DNA from: Joyebacterum sp964521425
GTDB lineage: Bacteria; Joyebacterota; Joyebacteria; Joyebacterales; Joyebacteraceae
DNA length: 64,000 bases
NCBI GenBank assembly: GCA_964521425.1
Contig: CAZFRO010000001.1
Location: 171,051 to 235,050 of the forward strand
Direction: 5' to 3'
Shown in pieces: positions 41,888 to 50,253 of the stretch. A program made the position numbers and the translations under genes. How positions within the stretch are numbered: position 1 is the first letter of the stretch; every line of letters starts with the position of its first letter. The notes beneath the pieces were generated by a model. The model ran no database searches and had not been told where the DNA came from. It worked only from the letters and a program-made list of their open reading frames with translations.

Positions 41888-44305
41888 ATGCTACGAATAG
41901 TCCATGATGATGAGACCATCGAGTTCAGCGAGAAGCTGCCGATTGTCCCGCTTCGGGACCTCGTCCTGTTCCCGCGCATGATTGTGCCTCTTCTCGTCGG
42001 ACGTCCGCGTTCTGTGTCCGCTCTCGAAGAAGTCATGCACGGTGACAAGATAATGTTCGTCGTGACACAGCGCGAAGCCGAGAAGCAGGAACCTGCGTCG
42101 GACGACCTCTACCGCACGGGAACGGTCGTTCGCGTTCTCCAGCTTCTGCGGCTGCCGGACGGAACGATGAAGGTCCTGGTCGAGGGACTCGGACGCGCCA
42201 CCGTCAGACGGTTCATTCGTGGCGAGAGCTTCATCCAGGCGCGTGTTGAACTCATTGATGAAACGGTCGAGCGCACCGTGGAGATTGAGGCGTTGATGCG
42301 AAGCGTCTCGAGCCAGTTCGAGGAATACGTCCAGCTTGCGAGGAAGATACCGCAGGAGGTGCTGGCATCGGTTCTCGGCATGGAGGACATTGCACGCTTC
42401 GCCGATACGGTCGCGACACATCTCGCGGGACAGATCGAGGACAAGCAGCAGATTCTCGAGGCCTCCGATGTGACAACCAGGCTTCGGATTCTGGCGAGAG
42501 CGCTTTCGGGTGAGCTCGAGATCCTGCGGCTGGAGCGCAAGATCGAGAACCAGGTTCGCGAGCAGCTTCAGAAGAGCCAGAAGGAGTTCTACCTTCACCA
42601 GCAGATGAAGGCGATCCAGGAGGAGTTGGGGCAGGAGGGTGAGGGCGCGCCTGAGGTTGCTGAGCTTGCGAAGTCGATCGAAGAAGCCAACATGAGCGAG
42701 GAGGCGGAGAAGAAGGCCCTCTCCGAACTCGATCGCCTTAAGAAGATGTCACCGATGTCGCCCGAGGCGACTGTTGTCCGGACCTACATCGAATGGATGA
42801 CGATGGTCCCGTGGGACAAGCGTACCACTGACCGTGAGGATATCGGGGAGGTCGAGGATATCCTCGAGGAGGATCACTACGGCCTCAAGAAGCCGAAGGA
42901 ACGGATCCTCGAGTACCTGGCGGTGCTCAAGCTCACGGAGAAGGTGAAGGGACCCATCCTGTGTCTGGTCGGTCCTCCCGGCGTCGGCAAGACCTCGCTC
43001 GGGAAGTCGGTCGCCAGGGCGCTCGATCGCAAGTTCGTGCGCATATCGCTCGGCGGAGTGAGGGATGAGGCGGAGATAAGGGGGCACAGACGGACCTACA
43101 TCGGTTCGATGCCCGGCCGCATCATTCAGGGACTCAGGAAGGCGGGTTCGAAGAACCCCATCTTCCTTCTGGATGAGATAGACAAGATGAGTTCCGATTT
43201 CCGGGGTGACCCGGCGTCGGCGCTCCTCGAGGTGCTCGATCCAGAGCAGAACTGCGCGTTCAACGATCACTATCTCGACGTGGACTTCGATCTCTCAGAG
43301 GTGATGTTCATCACGACGGCGAACGTGCTGCATACGATCCCGCCGGCTCTTGAGGATAGGATGGAGACGATCCGCCTGCCCGGGTACCTGGCTCAGGAGA
43401 AGATTCAGATTGCCAGGAAGTTCCTGGTTCCCAAGCAGGTCAAGGCGAACGGGCTCACCGACGTCGGCGTGACATTCTCCGATGCAGCACTCACGAAGCT
43501 GATCGAGGACTATACGCGGGAGTCGGGTGTTCGGAACCTCGAGCGTGAGATAGCGAACATCTGTCGGAAGATTGCCAGAGAGCATGCGGCAAAGAAGAAG
43601 GTCACTCACAGAGTGACGCCTGCTGCAGTGCGCCGGTTCCTTGGCATGGCGAGATTCCTGTCGCAGGAGGTTGAGACCGAGTCCCGTATCGGAGTGGCGA
43701 CCGGTCTGGCCTGGACGAGCGTCGGTGGTGAGATACTGACGATCGAGGTCCTTACCATGAAGGGCGACGGCCATCTCACGTTGACCGGCAAGCTGGGAGA
43801 GGTCATGCAGGAGTCGGCCAAGGCCGCGCTCTCGTATGCGAAGGCTCACGCTTCTGAGCTTGGTATCGACGAAGACATGCTGGCAAACACAGACATACAC
43901 ATCCACGTTCCCGAGGGCGCCATTCCGAAGGACGGACCGTCCGCCGGTGGAGCGATGGCCACGGCACTGGTTTCCGCGCTCACGGGGCGGCCGACTCGGC
44001 CGGACGTTGCGATGACGGGCGAGATAACGCTCTCCGGGAAAATGTTGCCGATCGGTGGCCTGAACGAGAAATCGGTCGCAGCGCACCGTGCCAAGATCAA
44101 GACACTGGTCATCCCTGCCAGGAACGAGAAGGACATGGCAGAGCTGCCGAAAGAGGTCAGGCGCGATCTCGACATCAAGCTTGTCAGCAGCATCGATCAG
44201 GTGTTTGAAATCGCATTCGAGGACTGGGAAAAGGCCGAGGCTAAATCGGAAGAGGCCAAGGGCGAACAGCGCCCCAAGCCCCCGATGACCCCGGCGCCGC
44301 ACTAG
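41888..44305 (+). CDS. lon: ATP-dependent protease La (Lon)
   Basis: An 805-residue LonA. N-domain (LPIVPLRDLVLFPRMIVPL at residues 18-36), AAA+ module with Walker A GPPGVGKTS near 361 and Walker B IFLLDEIDKM near 424, and the C-terminal protease with the Ser-Lys dyad: PKDGPSAGGA near 680 and GLNEKSVAAHRAK near 725. A basic/acidic 25-residue tail follows. It degrades damaged proteins in the cytoplasm. Its own promoter and terminator surround it. Length and motif order are standard (E. coli 784). Confidence 0.96.
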   Translation: MLRIVHDDETIEFSEKLPIVPLRDLVLFPRMIVPLLVGRPRSVSALEEVMHGDKIMFVVTQREAEKQEPASDDLYRTGTVVRVLQLLRLPDGTMKVLVEGLGRATVRRFIRGESFIQARVELIDETVERTVEIEALMRSVSSQFEEYVQLARKIPQEVLASVLGMEDIARFADTVATHLAGQIEDKQQILEASDVTTRLRILARALSGELEILRLERKIENQVREQLQKSQKEFYLHQQMKAIQEELGQEGEGAPEVAELAKSIEEANMSEEAEKKALSELDRLKKMSPMSPEATVVRTYIEWMTMVPWDKRTTDREDIGEVEDILEEDHYGLKKPKERILEYLAVLKLTEKVKGPILCLVGPPGVGKTSLGKSVARALDRKFVRISLGGVRDEAEIRGHRRTYIGSMPGRIIQGLRKAGSKNPIFLLDEIDKMSSDFRGDPASALLEVLDPEQNCAFNDHYLDVDFDLSEVMFITTANVLHTIPPALEDRMETIRLPGYLAQEKIQIARKFLVPKQVKANGLTDVGVTFSDAALTKLIEDYTRESGVRNLEREIANICRKIAREHAAKKKVTHRVTPAAVRRFLGMARFLSQEVETESRIGVATGLAWTSVGGEILTIEVLTMKGDGHLTLTGKLGEVMQESAKAALSYAKAHASELGIDEDMLANTDIHIHVPEGAIPKDGPSAGGAMATALVSALTGRPTRPDVAMTGEITLSGKMLPIGGLNEKSVAAHRAKIKTLVIPARNEKDMAELPKEVRRDLDIKLVSSIDQVFEIAFEDWEKAEAKSEEAKGEQRPKPPMTPAPH

Positions 44306-44328
44306 CATTATCGGCTGAATCGGGTAGG

Positions 44329-44350
44329 GGGCCTCGCCAAAGCGGGGCCC
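44329..44350 (+). terminator. Terminator after lon
   Basis: GGGCCTCGC (44329-44337) and GCGGGGCCC (44342-44350) pair with one G-U across CAAA, then TCTTCTCGTTT. Confidence 0.75.
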
Positions 44351-44407
44351 TCTTCTCGTTTGCTACGCGACAGACGTGCCCCACTCGGGGGCGTCGGGAG
44401 AGGCAAC

Positions 44408-45004
44408 ATGGTAGTGAAGAGCGCCGAGTTCCTTCTGGGCGCGGCGAGCATCAAGCAGCTTCCGAAGGACGGGCTGCCCGAGATAGCGTTGGCCGGGCGG
44501 TCGAACGTTGGGAAGTCATCGCTCCTGAACAAGCTCACCGGCAGGAGAAACCTGGCGAGGATCTCGGGAACACCGGGCAAGACCAGGGAACTCAATCTCT
44601 ACCGGATCGACAATGGGCTCGTCATCGTGGACCTCCCCGGGTACGGGTTCGCGAAGGTCCCTGACAGCGTGAGACGGAAGTGGGGAGTGCTGATAGAGTC
44701 CTATCTGAACGAGCGTCAGGAGCTGTCGGGCATTGTGCATCTCGTGGATGCTCGTCACACTCCCACCAAGGGCGACGTGCAGATGCACGATTGGATCAAG
44801 TACGCTCGCGTCCCGACGTTGATTGCGATCACCAAGACTGATAAGATATCCAGGGGCAAACGAGCGGGCGCGCTGAAGGTAGTGCGTGAGACGCTCGAAC
44901 CCGACGCTGAGACCTCCATCGTCTTCTTCTCCGCCGAAACTGGGGAGGGAATGAAAGAGGTCTGGAGCTGGATCCGTGAGGCCACAGGCACGAGAAGGGC
45001 CTGA
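44408..45004 (+). CDS. engB: Ribosome-biogenesis GTP-binding protein EngB/YsxC
   Basis: A 198-residue small GTPase with LAGRSNVGKSSLLNKL near 28 (G1), GTPGKTRELN near 54 (G2), DLPGYGFAKVP near 73 (G3), ITKTDK near 138 (G4) and SAETGEG near 174 (G5). It helps assembly of the large ribosomal subunit. ATG 44408 with GGGAGAGG; an upstream start at 44360 is not supported. The neighbourhood lon-engB is a frequent arrangement in bacteria. Confidence 0.94.
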   Translation: MVVKSAEFLLGAASIKQLPKDGLPEIALAGRSNVGKSSLLNKLTGRRNLARISGTPGKTRELNLYRIDNGLVIVDLPGYGFAKVPDSVRRKWGVLIESYLNERQELSGIVHLVDARHTPTKGDVQMHDWIKYARVPTLIAITKTDKISRGKRAGALKVVRETLEPDAETSIVFFSAETGEGMKEVWSWIREATGTRRA

Positions 45005-45048
45005 GGTCCGGGGCTCATGAGAGCCCTACTTCACAATGGAGGATGTCG

Positions 45049-46182
45049 ATGAAGTCAAAGCTCTTCACGCCGGGTCCCACGAAGATCCCAGGAGCCGTCC
45101 TGAGTTCGGTCGGCAAGCAGGTCCTGCATCACAGGACACCCGAGTTCTCCGTCAAGGTCAGACACGTGCAGGATGAGCTTGGGCGACTCCTGAGAACACG
45201 AAACGACGTTCTGCTCTTCACATGCTCCGGCACGGCAATGATGGAAGCGGCAGTCGCCAACCTGCTCTCCCGCGGCGACAAGGTCATCTGTCTTCTGAAC
45301 GGCGTGTTCGGTGAGCGGTGGCGTGATATCTGTAACGTCTACGGTGTGGATGTCATCGAGTACGCGGTCGAGTGGGGACAGAGCAACGACCCAGCCAGAG
45401 TGGGGGAGTTGCTGGAACAGAATCCCGACGCCAAGGCCGTGCTCATCATCCACAGTGAGACTTCGACAGGTGCGCTCAATGACGTCAAGGCGATAGCGAA
45501 GGTCGCCGAGGGGCACGACGCCATCACGGTCGTGGATGCTACGTCGAGCGTTGGTGTTCACGAGATCCGCATGGATGAGTGGGGCGTGGATGTGCTCGTG
45601 GCCGGAACGCAGAAGGCGCTCATGACTCCTCCCGGGCTCTCGTTTGTGGCGATCAACGGGAACGGATGGGGGTGCGTGACGAAATCCGACCTGCCTACGT
45701 TCTACTTCGATTTCACGAAGACCTGGAAGAGGCTCCAGTCGAAGGGGCAGACGCCCTTCACACCTGCAGTCTCGCTGATCTATGGGCTTGAGACCGCTCT
45801 TCAGATGATGGATGACGAAGGCTGGGATGAGATCTACGACCGTCATCGGGTGATGGGAGAGGCGACGAGGGCGGCCGTGAAGGCGCTCGGTTTCGGCATC
45901 CTGCCCGATACCCCCGTCAACGGAGTCACGGTCTGTGTCTGTCCGGAAGGCATCAATGGGAACAAGCTCGTGAGAACGATGGACGACGACTTCGATGTTC
46001 GCGTTGCCGGTGGACAGCTGGGACTCTCAGGCAAGGTCTTCCGCATCGGCCACATGGGCGGAATCCGCGAGCGCGATCTGCCGATGGTCATCAGTGCGCT
46101 GGAGCTGGCGCTCGCGAAGCTCGGCCATGAGGTTGAGATCGGCAGAGGACTCGCGGCTCTTCAGGATGCGCTGCGCGCGTAG
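45049..46182 (+). CDS. Class V aminotransferase, serine/alanine-glyoxylate type
   Basis: A 377-residue PLP enzyme close to SgaA/Agxt-like aminotransferases: LFTPGPTKIPGAVLSS at residues 4-19, HHRTPEFS near 29, PLP lysine in VLVAGTQKALMTPPGLSF near 190 and the C-terminal FRIGHMGGIRERDL near 332. It would move an amino group between serine or alanine and glyoxylate or hydroxypyruvate. ATG 45049 has the proper distance from GGAGG; ATG 45043 is too close. Substrate is not certain; a phosphonate aminotransferase is a remote alternative. Confidence 0.88.
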   Translation: MKSKLFTPGPTKIPGAVLSSVGKQVLHHRTPEFSVKVRHVQDELGRLLRTRNDVLLFTCSGTAMMEAAVANLLSRGDKVICLLNGVFGERWRDICNVYGVDVIEYAVEWGQSNDPARVGELLEQNPDAKAVLIIHSETSTGALNDVKAIAKVAEGHDAITVVDATSSVGVHEIRMDEWGVDVLVAGTQKALMTPPGLSFVAINGNGWGCVTKSDLPTFYFDFTKTWKRLQSKGQTPFTPAVSLIYGLETALQMMDDEGWDEIYDRHRVMGEATRAAVKALGFGILPDTPVNGVTVCVCPEGINGNKLVRTMDDDFDVRVAGGQLGLSGKVFRIGHMGGIRERDLPMVISALELALAKLGHEVEIGRGLAALQDALRA

Positions 46183-46243
46183 CGGGTAGCCGCACGTGGC
46201 GAGTCTTCGCGGCGACGCATGGAGGCGCGGTGCGTGTTCGAAT

Positions 46244-46319
46244 GGGCCGTTAGCTCAGTAGGTAGAGCACCTGCCTTTTAAGCAGGGAGTCGCTGGTTCG
46301 AGCCCAGCACGGCCTACCA
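46244..46319 (+). tRNA. tRNA-Lys (anticodon TTT)
   Basis: A 76-nt tRNA: GGGCCGT / ACGGCCT acceptor (one G-U), D-arm TAGCTCAGTAGGTAGAGCA, anticodon arm CTGCC-TTTTAA-GCAGG region with TTT, T-arm GGTTCGAGCC and encoded CCA. Confidence 0.96.
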
Positions 46320-46378
46320 CAGAAACAGGGTCGCATGGATGTCTGCACCGGCAGGCGCCCAGCGGCGACAGACATAGC

Positions 46379-46453
46379 GTCCCCATCGTCTAGGGGTCAG
46401 GACACCGCCCTTTCACGGCGGCAACACGGGTTCGATTCCCGTTGGGGACGCCA
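46379..46453 (+). tRNA. tRNA-Glu (anticodon TTC)
   Basis: A 75-nt tRNA: GTCCCCA / TGGGGAC acceptor, anticodon arm CCGCC-CTTTCAC-GGCGG with anticodon TTC, T-arm GGTTCGATTCC, encoded CCA. It lies 59 bases after tRNA-Lys; both end at one terminator. Confidence 0.96.
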
Positions 46454-46459
46454 AACCAC

Positions 46460-46489
46460 AGAGAGCCCGGCCTCATGGTCGGGCTCTCT
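46460..46489. terminator. Terminator after the tRNA pair
   Basis: AGAGAGCCCG (46460-46469) and CGGGCTCTCT (46480-46489), perfect 10-base arms with a 10-base loop. It can also serve the convergent minus-strand genes. Confidence 0.7.
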
Positions 46490-46499
46490 CAAATGCACG

Positions 46500-46730
46500 T
46501 CAGCTCGTCTTCTCGAATCTCACCTCACGCTGCATGTTCATCACCTGATTGCCGGCGTCGCCCATGGGGATTTCGAGCACCACATCCTCGTTGAGTGTAA
46601 GGCACTCGATCTCCCAATCGTCGAGCGAGACCCAGATCTGTCCCCAGTAGCACGAGCGGCCCCTGATGGGGGAGGCGTCGACCGGATTCGAGAAGGACTG
46701 GAAGAGAACGACGGGCGCACGCCTCTCATG
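46500..46730 (-). pseudogene. Coding-like remnant in frame behind the winged-helix regulator
   Basis: Directly after the TAG of the regulator (46731-46733), the same minus-strand frame stays open for 76 codons to TGA at 46500. It contains no ATG, GTG or TTG before residue 48. The residues look like a real protein (PVVLFQSFSNPVDASPIRG, CYWGQIWVSLDDWEIECLTL, EDVVLEIPMGDAGNQVMNMQ), and codon third positions are strongly G/C as in neighbouring genes. Most likely a 5'-truncated gene remnant. Stop readthrough of the regulator or an unusual start are alternatives. I do not recognise the family. Confidence 0.5.
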
Positions 46731-47051
46731 CTAGCCTTCATTCCCGCACTTCTGCCCTTCGATGATCTGTTCCAGCTGCTCGAGGTATGCCACGAAGGCT
46801 GCCCGCCCCGCGCGTGTCATCGCGCACGTCGTGTGCGGCTTCTTGCCCCGGAACTCTTTTCTGACAGCGATGTATCCCGCCTTCTCGAGCTTGCTCAGAT
46901 GCGTGCTCAGATTGCCATCCGTCGTTCCCGTCGCCTCGCGGAGGAACACGAAGTCGGCGTCTTCGACATTCGCGAGGACCGACAGGATGGCGAGGCGAAC
47001 CGGGGCGTGGACCAGAGGGTCCAGCGATGTGGCGGTGTGCTCATGACTCAT
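46731..47051 (-). CDS. Winged-helix transcriptional regulator (ArsR/HTH_34-like)
   Basis: A 106-residue DNA-binding protein: LVHAPVRLAILSVLANVEDADFVFLREATGTTDGNLSTHLSKLEKAGYI-like N-terminal part (residues 13-60) with the recognition helix GNLSTHLSKLE, and a wing (VRKEFRGKKPHTTCAMT). It is the single-domain winged-helix type usually paired with a small membrane protein, as here: it overlaps the end of the membrane protein gene by 11 bases. It ends at TAG 46731, after which the frame is still open. Confidence 0.87.
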   Translation of the reverse strand: MSHEHTATSLDPLVHAPVRLAILSVLANVEDADFVFLREATGTTDGNLSTHLSKLEKAGYIAVRKEFRGKKPHTTCAMTRAGRAAFVAYLEQLEQIIEGQKCGNEG

Positions 47052-47643
47052 CGTTATCACGCTGCCGTCTGTAGTTGCGGTTGAGGACTACGCCGGGGAG
47101 GACCCATCCCAGGAGAATCACCGCGGCCATCACGTACGCCCGGTCTCCTCCGTGAAGCTGCGACATCACTATTGCACCGCCCCACCATGCCAGGCTGCTC
47201 CATGTGACCACCCTTGCCTCGAAGATGACACCGGATGAGAAGACACCGATCCCAACGACGAGAGAGACCAGTACCGGTACGAGCTCCCACGGGATGGCAT
47301 GAAGATGGGGGAGGAGGAAGACGATCATGAGCGCCACCATACCGCAGGCGAGCCACACGCCGGAGTAGACCGTCCCGGGGTACGAGCGGGCTCTTGCAGC
47401 CCTCCGCCTGCGCGCGATCAGGACGTACCCGAGCACGCCGTTACTGAGTGCCGTCACTGCAAGCACGGGGATGATCAGGTGCCCGAGCAGGGCCCCCTCG
47501 AGCGCACGGATGACCAGAGCCGCGATCGCGGACAGCACGCCCATCCAGATGAAGAAGTGTCCCGATTCAGCCGTCTCGTGGCGGCTTTGCTCTATCATTG
47601 AGCGGATGATACCCAACTGCTCCTGAATGCTTGCATCGCTCAC
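47041..47643 (-). CDS. Small integral membrane protein paired with the winged-helix regulator
   Basis: A 200-residue protein with a soluble N-terminal 25 residues (EQLGIIRSMIEQSRHETAES) and about six hydrophobic helices (for example FFIWMGVLSAIAALVI, WLACGMVALMIVFLLP, LVPVLVSLVVGIGVFSSGV). It ends in a basic cytoplasmic tail. The family is unnamed to me; it is often seen beside such regulators. It is upstream of the regulator in the same transcript. Function is unknown. Confidence 0.8.
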   Translation of the reverse strand: MSDASIQEQLGIIRSMIEQSRHETAESGHFFIWMGVLSAIAALVIRALEGALLGHLIIPVLAVTALSNGVLGYVLIARRRRAARARSYPGTVYSGVWLACGMVALMIVFLLPHLHAIPWELVPVLVSLVVGIGVFSSGVIFEARVVTWSSLAWWGGAIVMSQLHGGDRAYVMAAVILLGWVLPGVVLNRNYRRQRDNDES

Positions 47644-47664
47644 AGTTCGCCTCCCAGTTCAGTG

Positions 47665-47690
47665 ACAAAGTAATTTGCAACACAAAGCAA
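47665..47690. promoter_or_regulatory. Possible operator of the winged-helix regulator
   Basis: ACAAAGTAA (47665-47673) is repeated as ACAAAGCAA (47682-47690), 17 bases apart, and TTTG-CAACA-CAAA (47674-47686) is an inverted repeat. It is just upstream of the membrane protein gene. The rest of the 195-base divergent gap shows nothing I recognise. Confidence 0.35.
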
Positions 47691-47838
47691 GTATATCCAG
47701 AGGGCCTCCCACTGTCAAGCGCTAATCTAGCAGAGGCCGGGCAAGGACCGATTCACTACTAGGCCGGCCGCGAATCGCGGCGATCGCCCGTGAGTCCAAA
47801 CAACGTAGACAGAGACCAATCTCAGCTTGGAGTGGACT

Positions 47839-48780
47839 ATGCGAAGGCGAATAGCGATAATCACCCTGGTTGCCGTGCCGCTTCTCTTCGCACTCGCTTT
47901 GGGGGAACAGGAGATGAACAGTAGCAATAGGAAGCACCGCGAACTCACGCCCGAGGAAGAGGCAGTGATTGTAGACAAGGGGACCGAGGCGCCTTTCAGC
48001 GGGGAGTACAACGAGCATTCTGAGAAGGGTACCTATCACTGCAAACGCTGCGACGCTTCACTCTATCGATCGAGCGACAAGTTCGCTTCATCCTGTGGAT
48101 GGCCGAGCTTCGATGACGAGATCGAAGGCGCGATGAGGCGTGAGACCGACGCGGACGGGGTGAGGACGGAGATCATGTGCGCCAACTGCGGCGGGCACCT
48201 GGGTCACGTGTTTGAGAGGGAGAGGCTGACGGGCAAGAACGTCAGGCACTGCGTGAATTCGATCTCCATTGTGTTCGTGCCGGACGAGGATGCCATCGAC
48301 ACAGCACGCGCCCACTTCGCCGGCGGGTGCTTCTGGGGCGTGGAGCATCTCTTCGCGGGCAAGAAAGGTGTGGTCTCGGCGGTCTCCGGCTACATGGGGG
48401 GATCGAGGGAAGAGCCCACATATGAGCAAGTGGTCTCCGGCAGGACCGGCCACCTGGAGACCGTTCTGGTGGAGTACGATCCCCAGAAGGTCACCTACGA
48501 GGAACTCGCCCGCTTCTTCTTTGAGATCCACGATCCGACGCAGGAGAACCGTCAGGGTCCCGACGTCGGTGAACAGTATACGTCCGCCGTCTTCTACGGC
48601 AGCGATGAGGAGAAGGAGACTGCCGAGAGGCTGATCGACATCCTCAGGGGCAAGGGCTACGATGTCGTGACCGATGTGCTCCCCGCGGGCACGTTCTGGA
48701 AGGCGGAAGGCAACCACCAGGACTACTACGAACGAAAGGGGCAGCAGCCCTACTGCCACGTCTACAAACCGAAGTTCTGA
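47839..48780 (+). CDS. msrBA: Exported bifunctional methionine sulfoxide reductase B/A
   Basis: A 313-residue fusion. Residues 1-23 are a basic and hydrophobic export signal (RRRIAIITLVAVPLLFALALG). MsrB follows at about 35-150 with zinc CxxC pairs (CKRC, CANC) and catalytic Cys in RHCVNSISI; then MsrA (160-313) with catalytic Cys in AGGCFWGVEHLF, GYMGGSREEPTYEQV and EGNHQDYYERKG. It repairs R- and S-methionine sulfoxide in proteins, here probably in the periplasm. Order B-A is the reverse of Neisseria PilB-type fusions (thioredoxin-A-B). ATG 47839 is 6 bases after GGAG. Confidence 0.94.
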   Translation: MRRRIAIITLVAVPLLFALALGEQEMNSSNRKHRELTPEEEAVIVDKGTEAPFSGEYNEHSEKGTYHCKRCDASLYRSSDKFASSCGWPSFDDEIEGAMRRETDADGVRTEIMCANCGGHLGHVFERERLTGKNVRHCVNSISIVFVPDEDAIDTARAHFAGGCFWGVEHLFAGKKGVVSAVSGYMGGSREEPTYEQVVSGRTGHLETVLVEYDPQKVTYEELARFFFEIHDPTQENRQGPDVGEQYTSAVFYGSDEEKETAERLIDILRGKGYDVVTDVLPAGTFWKAEGNHQDYYERKGQQPYCHVYKPKF

Positions 48781-48911
48781 CCTCGCGTAGGGGAGGCTGC
48801 GGGCCCTTCCGCACTCTTGCATGCTTGCTCAACGCGGTTATCTGTGGTAACATGAGGGAACGTCACCTTTCTGACATCACCTGGAGCCACCACCCAAGCA
48901 GGAGGTACGGC

Positions 48912-50216
48912 ATGCCGCGTCGGCAGAGTCTCAGAAGGGTCCTCGCGACAGGGTTTCTGACTGTTGCTGCGGTCCTCCTACTCACACTGACCGCGACTGG
49001 CAGGGACGGTCCTGTCCTTACGTCCGACGACTTCTTCCACGACATCGGGGACTACTATCGCTCCTGGAGCAACGATCTGAACGTCTCCGTCTCAGGTCTC
49101 CTGGGTTCTGCCGGTGGTCCGCAGACGTGGGACTTCACCAGCGGTCCCACCGACGAGATCAAGCGCTTCGACTACGTCCTCACCGATGACGGCGACGATC
49201 CCGGGGCGGGCTTCTACGCCGCCGATCACTTCCCCGACGCCGACTTCGCCCAGAGAATGACCGAGGAGATCGGTAGCGACCAGGCCTGGATGTATCTCGA
49301 TCAGGTCGCCTCCGTGGGGAGGACGAACTACGGCTACTACTGGCCCGACGGGAACAGCGAGACCAACGATTGGAGCGTCTTCACGCCGTCCATCCTCGAT
49401 TTCCCTGATCCGCTCGAGTGGGGCGACTCGTGGCTTCTGCAGACGTCCTACCAGTTTCAGATGTACGACTCGGGGGTCCTCGACGTCAGGGTCGATGTCA
49501 CGATCGACGCGGACGTGGACGCCTGGGGAACCGTTCTCCTTCCCAGCCTCGGTCCCGTGGAGGCACTCAGAGTCAACACGGAGCAGACGAGCGCGATATA
49601 CGTCTGGCTCGCTGAGCAGTGGATCCCGATAGGCACGCAGTACACGCGCATCTACGACTGGGTTGGCGTGGGTTCGGACATCATCGTCGAGATCGGATCC
49701 GTGGTCTCAGAGACCAGCATGCCGCCCGATGACTTCACGATCGCGTCGAACCTCGTTCGCCAGTTTGAGAACAGTAACCCGACCGCGCTCCCTGTGATTG
49801 CCGATATCCCCGACACGACGCTCCTCGCGACGTATGTTGAGTTCACGTACGACGTGGAGGCGAGTGGTATTCCCGACCCCACGTTCTCGCTGCTTACTGC
49901 ACCCGACGGCATGACGATCGACGGGGTGACCGGGCTGATCGAGTGGACGCCGACGAGCGCACAGGTCGGACGGGACACTGTTGTGGTTCAGGCCGACAAC
50001 ATCGAGGGGACGGACACGGAGACGTTCGTTGCCACGATCGTCAACCTGAACGAGCCGCACTCGCTGGCATCCACGCGGGGAGATCGCTGCGCTGAGATGA
50101 GAAGTGAGCTGGAGGGATTCGAGGAGGGCCTCGTCATCTACACGCACGAGGAGTTCGGCATCACCATGGACGAAGAGACGCTCAAGAAGCTCGAGTCTCT
50201 TGGGTACATCAACTAG
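48912..50216 (+). CDS. Secreted protein with Ig-like repeat and LGYIN tail
   Basis: A 434-residue exported protein: signal sequence (RRVLATGFLTVAAVLLLTLTA), an unknown beta-rich domain (residues 35-290) and a putative-Ig domain near 300-385 (PDTTLLATYVEFTYDVEASG, LTAPDGMTIDGVTGLIEWTP, the He_PIG/cadherin-like pattern). The C-terminal 40 residues are charged and helical, ending in EETLKKLESLGYIN, a tail like that of some sulfatases and TPR proteins from uncultured phyla. GGAGG supports ATG 48912. The N-terminal domain is unknown to me; surface localisation is inferred. Confidence 0.8.
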   Translation: MPRRQSLRRVLATGFLTVAAVLLLTLTATGRDGPVLTSDDFFHDIGDYYRSWSNDLNVSVSGLLGSAGGPQTWDFTSGPTDEIKRFDYVLTDDGDDPGAGFYAADHFPDADFAQRMTEEIGSDQAWMYLDQVASVGRTNYGYYWPDGNSETNDWSVFTPSILDFPDPLEWGDSWLLQTSYQFQMYDSGVLDVRVDVTIDADVDAWGTVLLPSLGPVEALRVNTEQTSAIYVWLAEQWIPIGTQYTRIYDWVGVGSDIIVEIGSVVSETSMPPDDFTIASNLVRQFENSNPTALPVIADIPDTTLLATYVEFTYDVEASGIPDPTFSLLTAPDGMTIDGVTGLIEWTPTSAQVGRDTVVVQADNIEGTDTETFVATIVNLNEPHSLASTRGDRCAEMRSELEGFEEGLVIYTHEEFGITMDEETLKKLESLGYIN

Positions 50217-50253
50217 CTTAATGCCGGTTCCCTCGGTCTTCGGAGGAGTTCTC

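Noticed and set aside
46335..47084. Plus-strand 249-codon frame covering tRNA-Glu and the regulator antisense
   Set aside because: It includes a tRNA and is antisense to a good winged-helix gene; composition is not coding-like in this frame.
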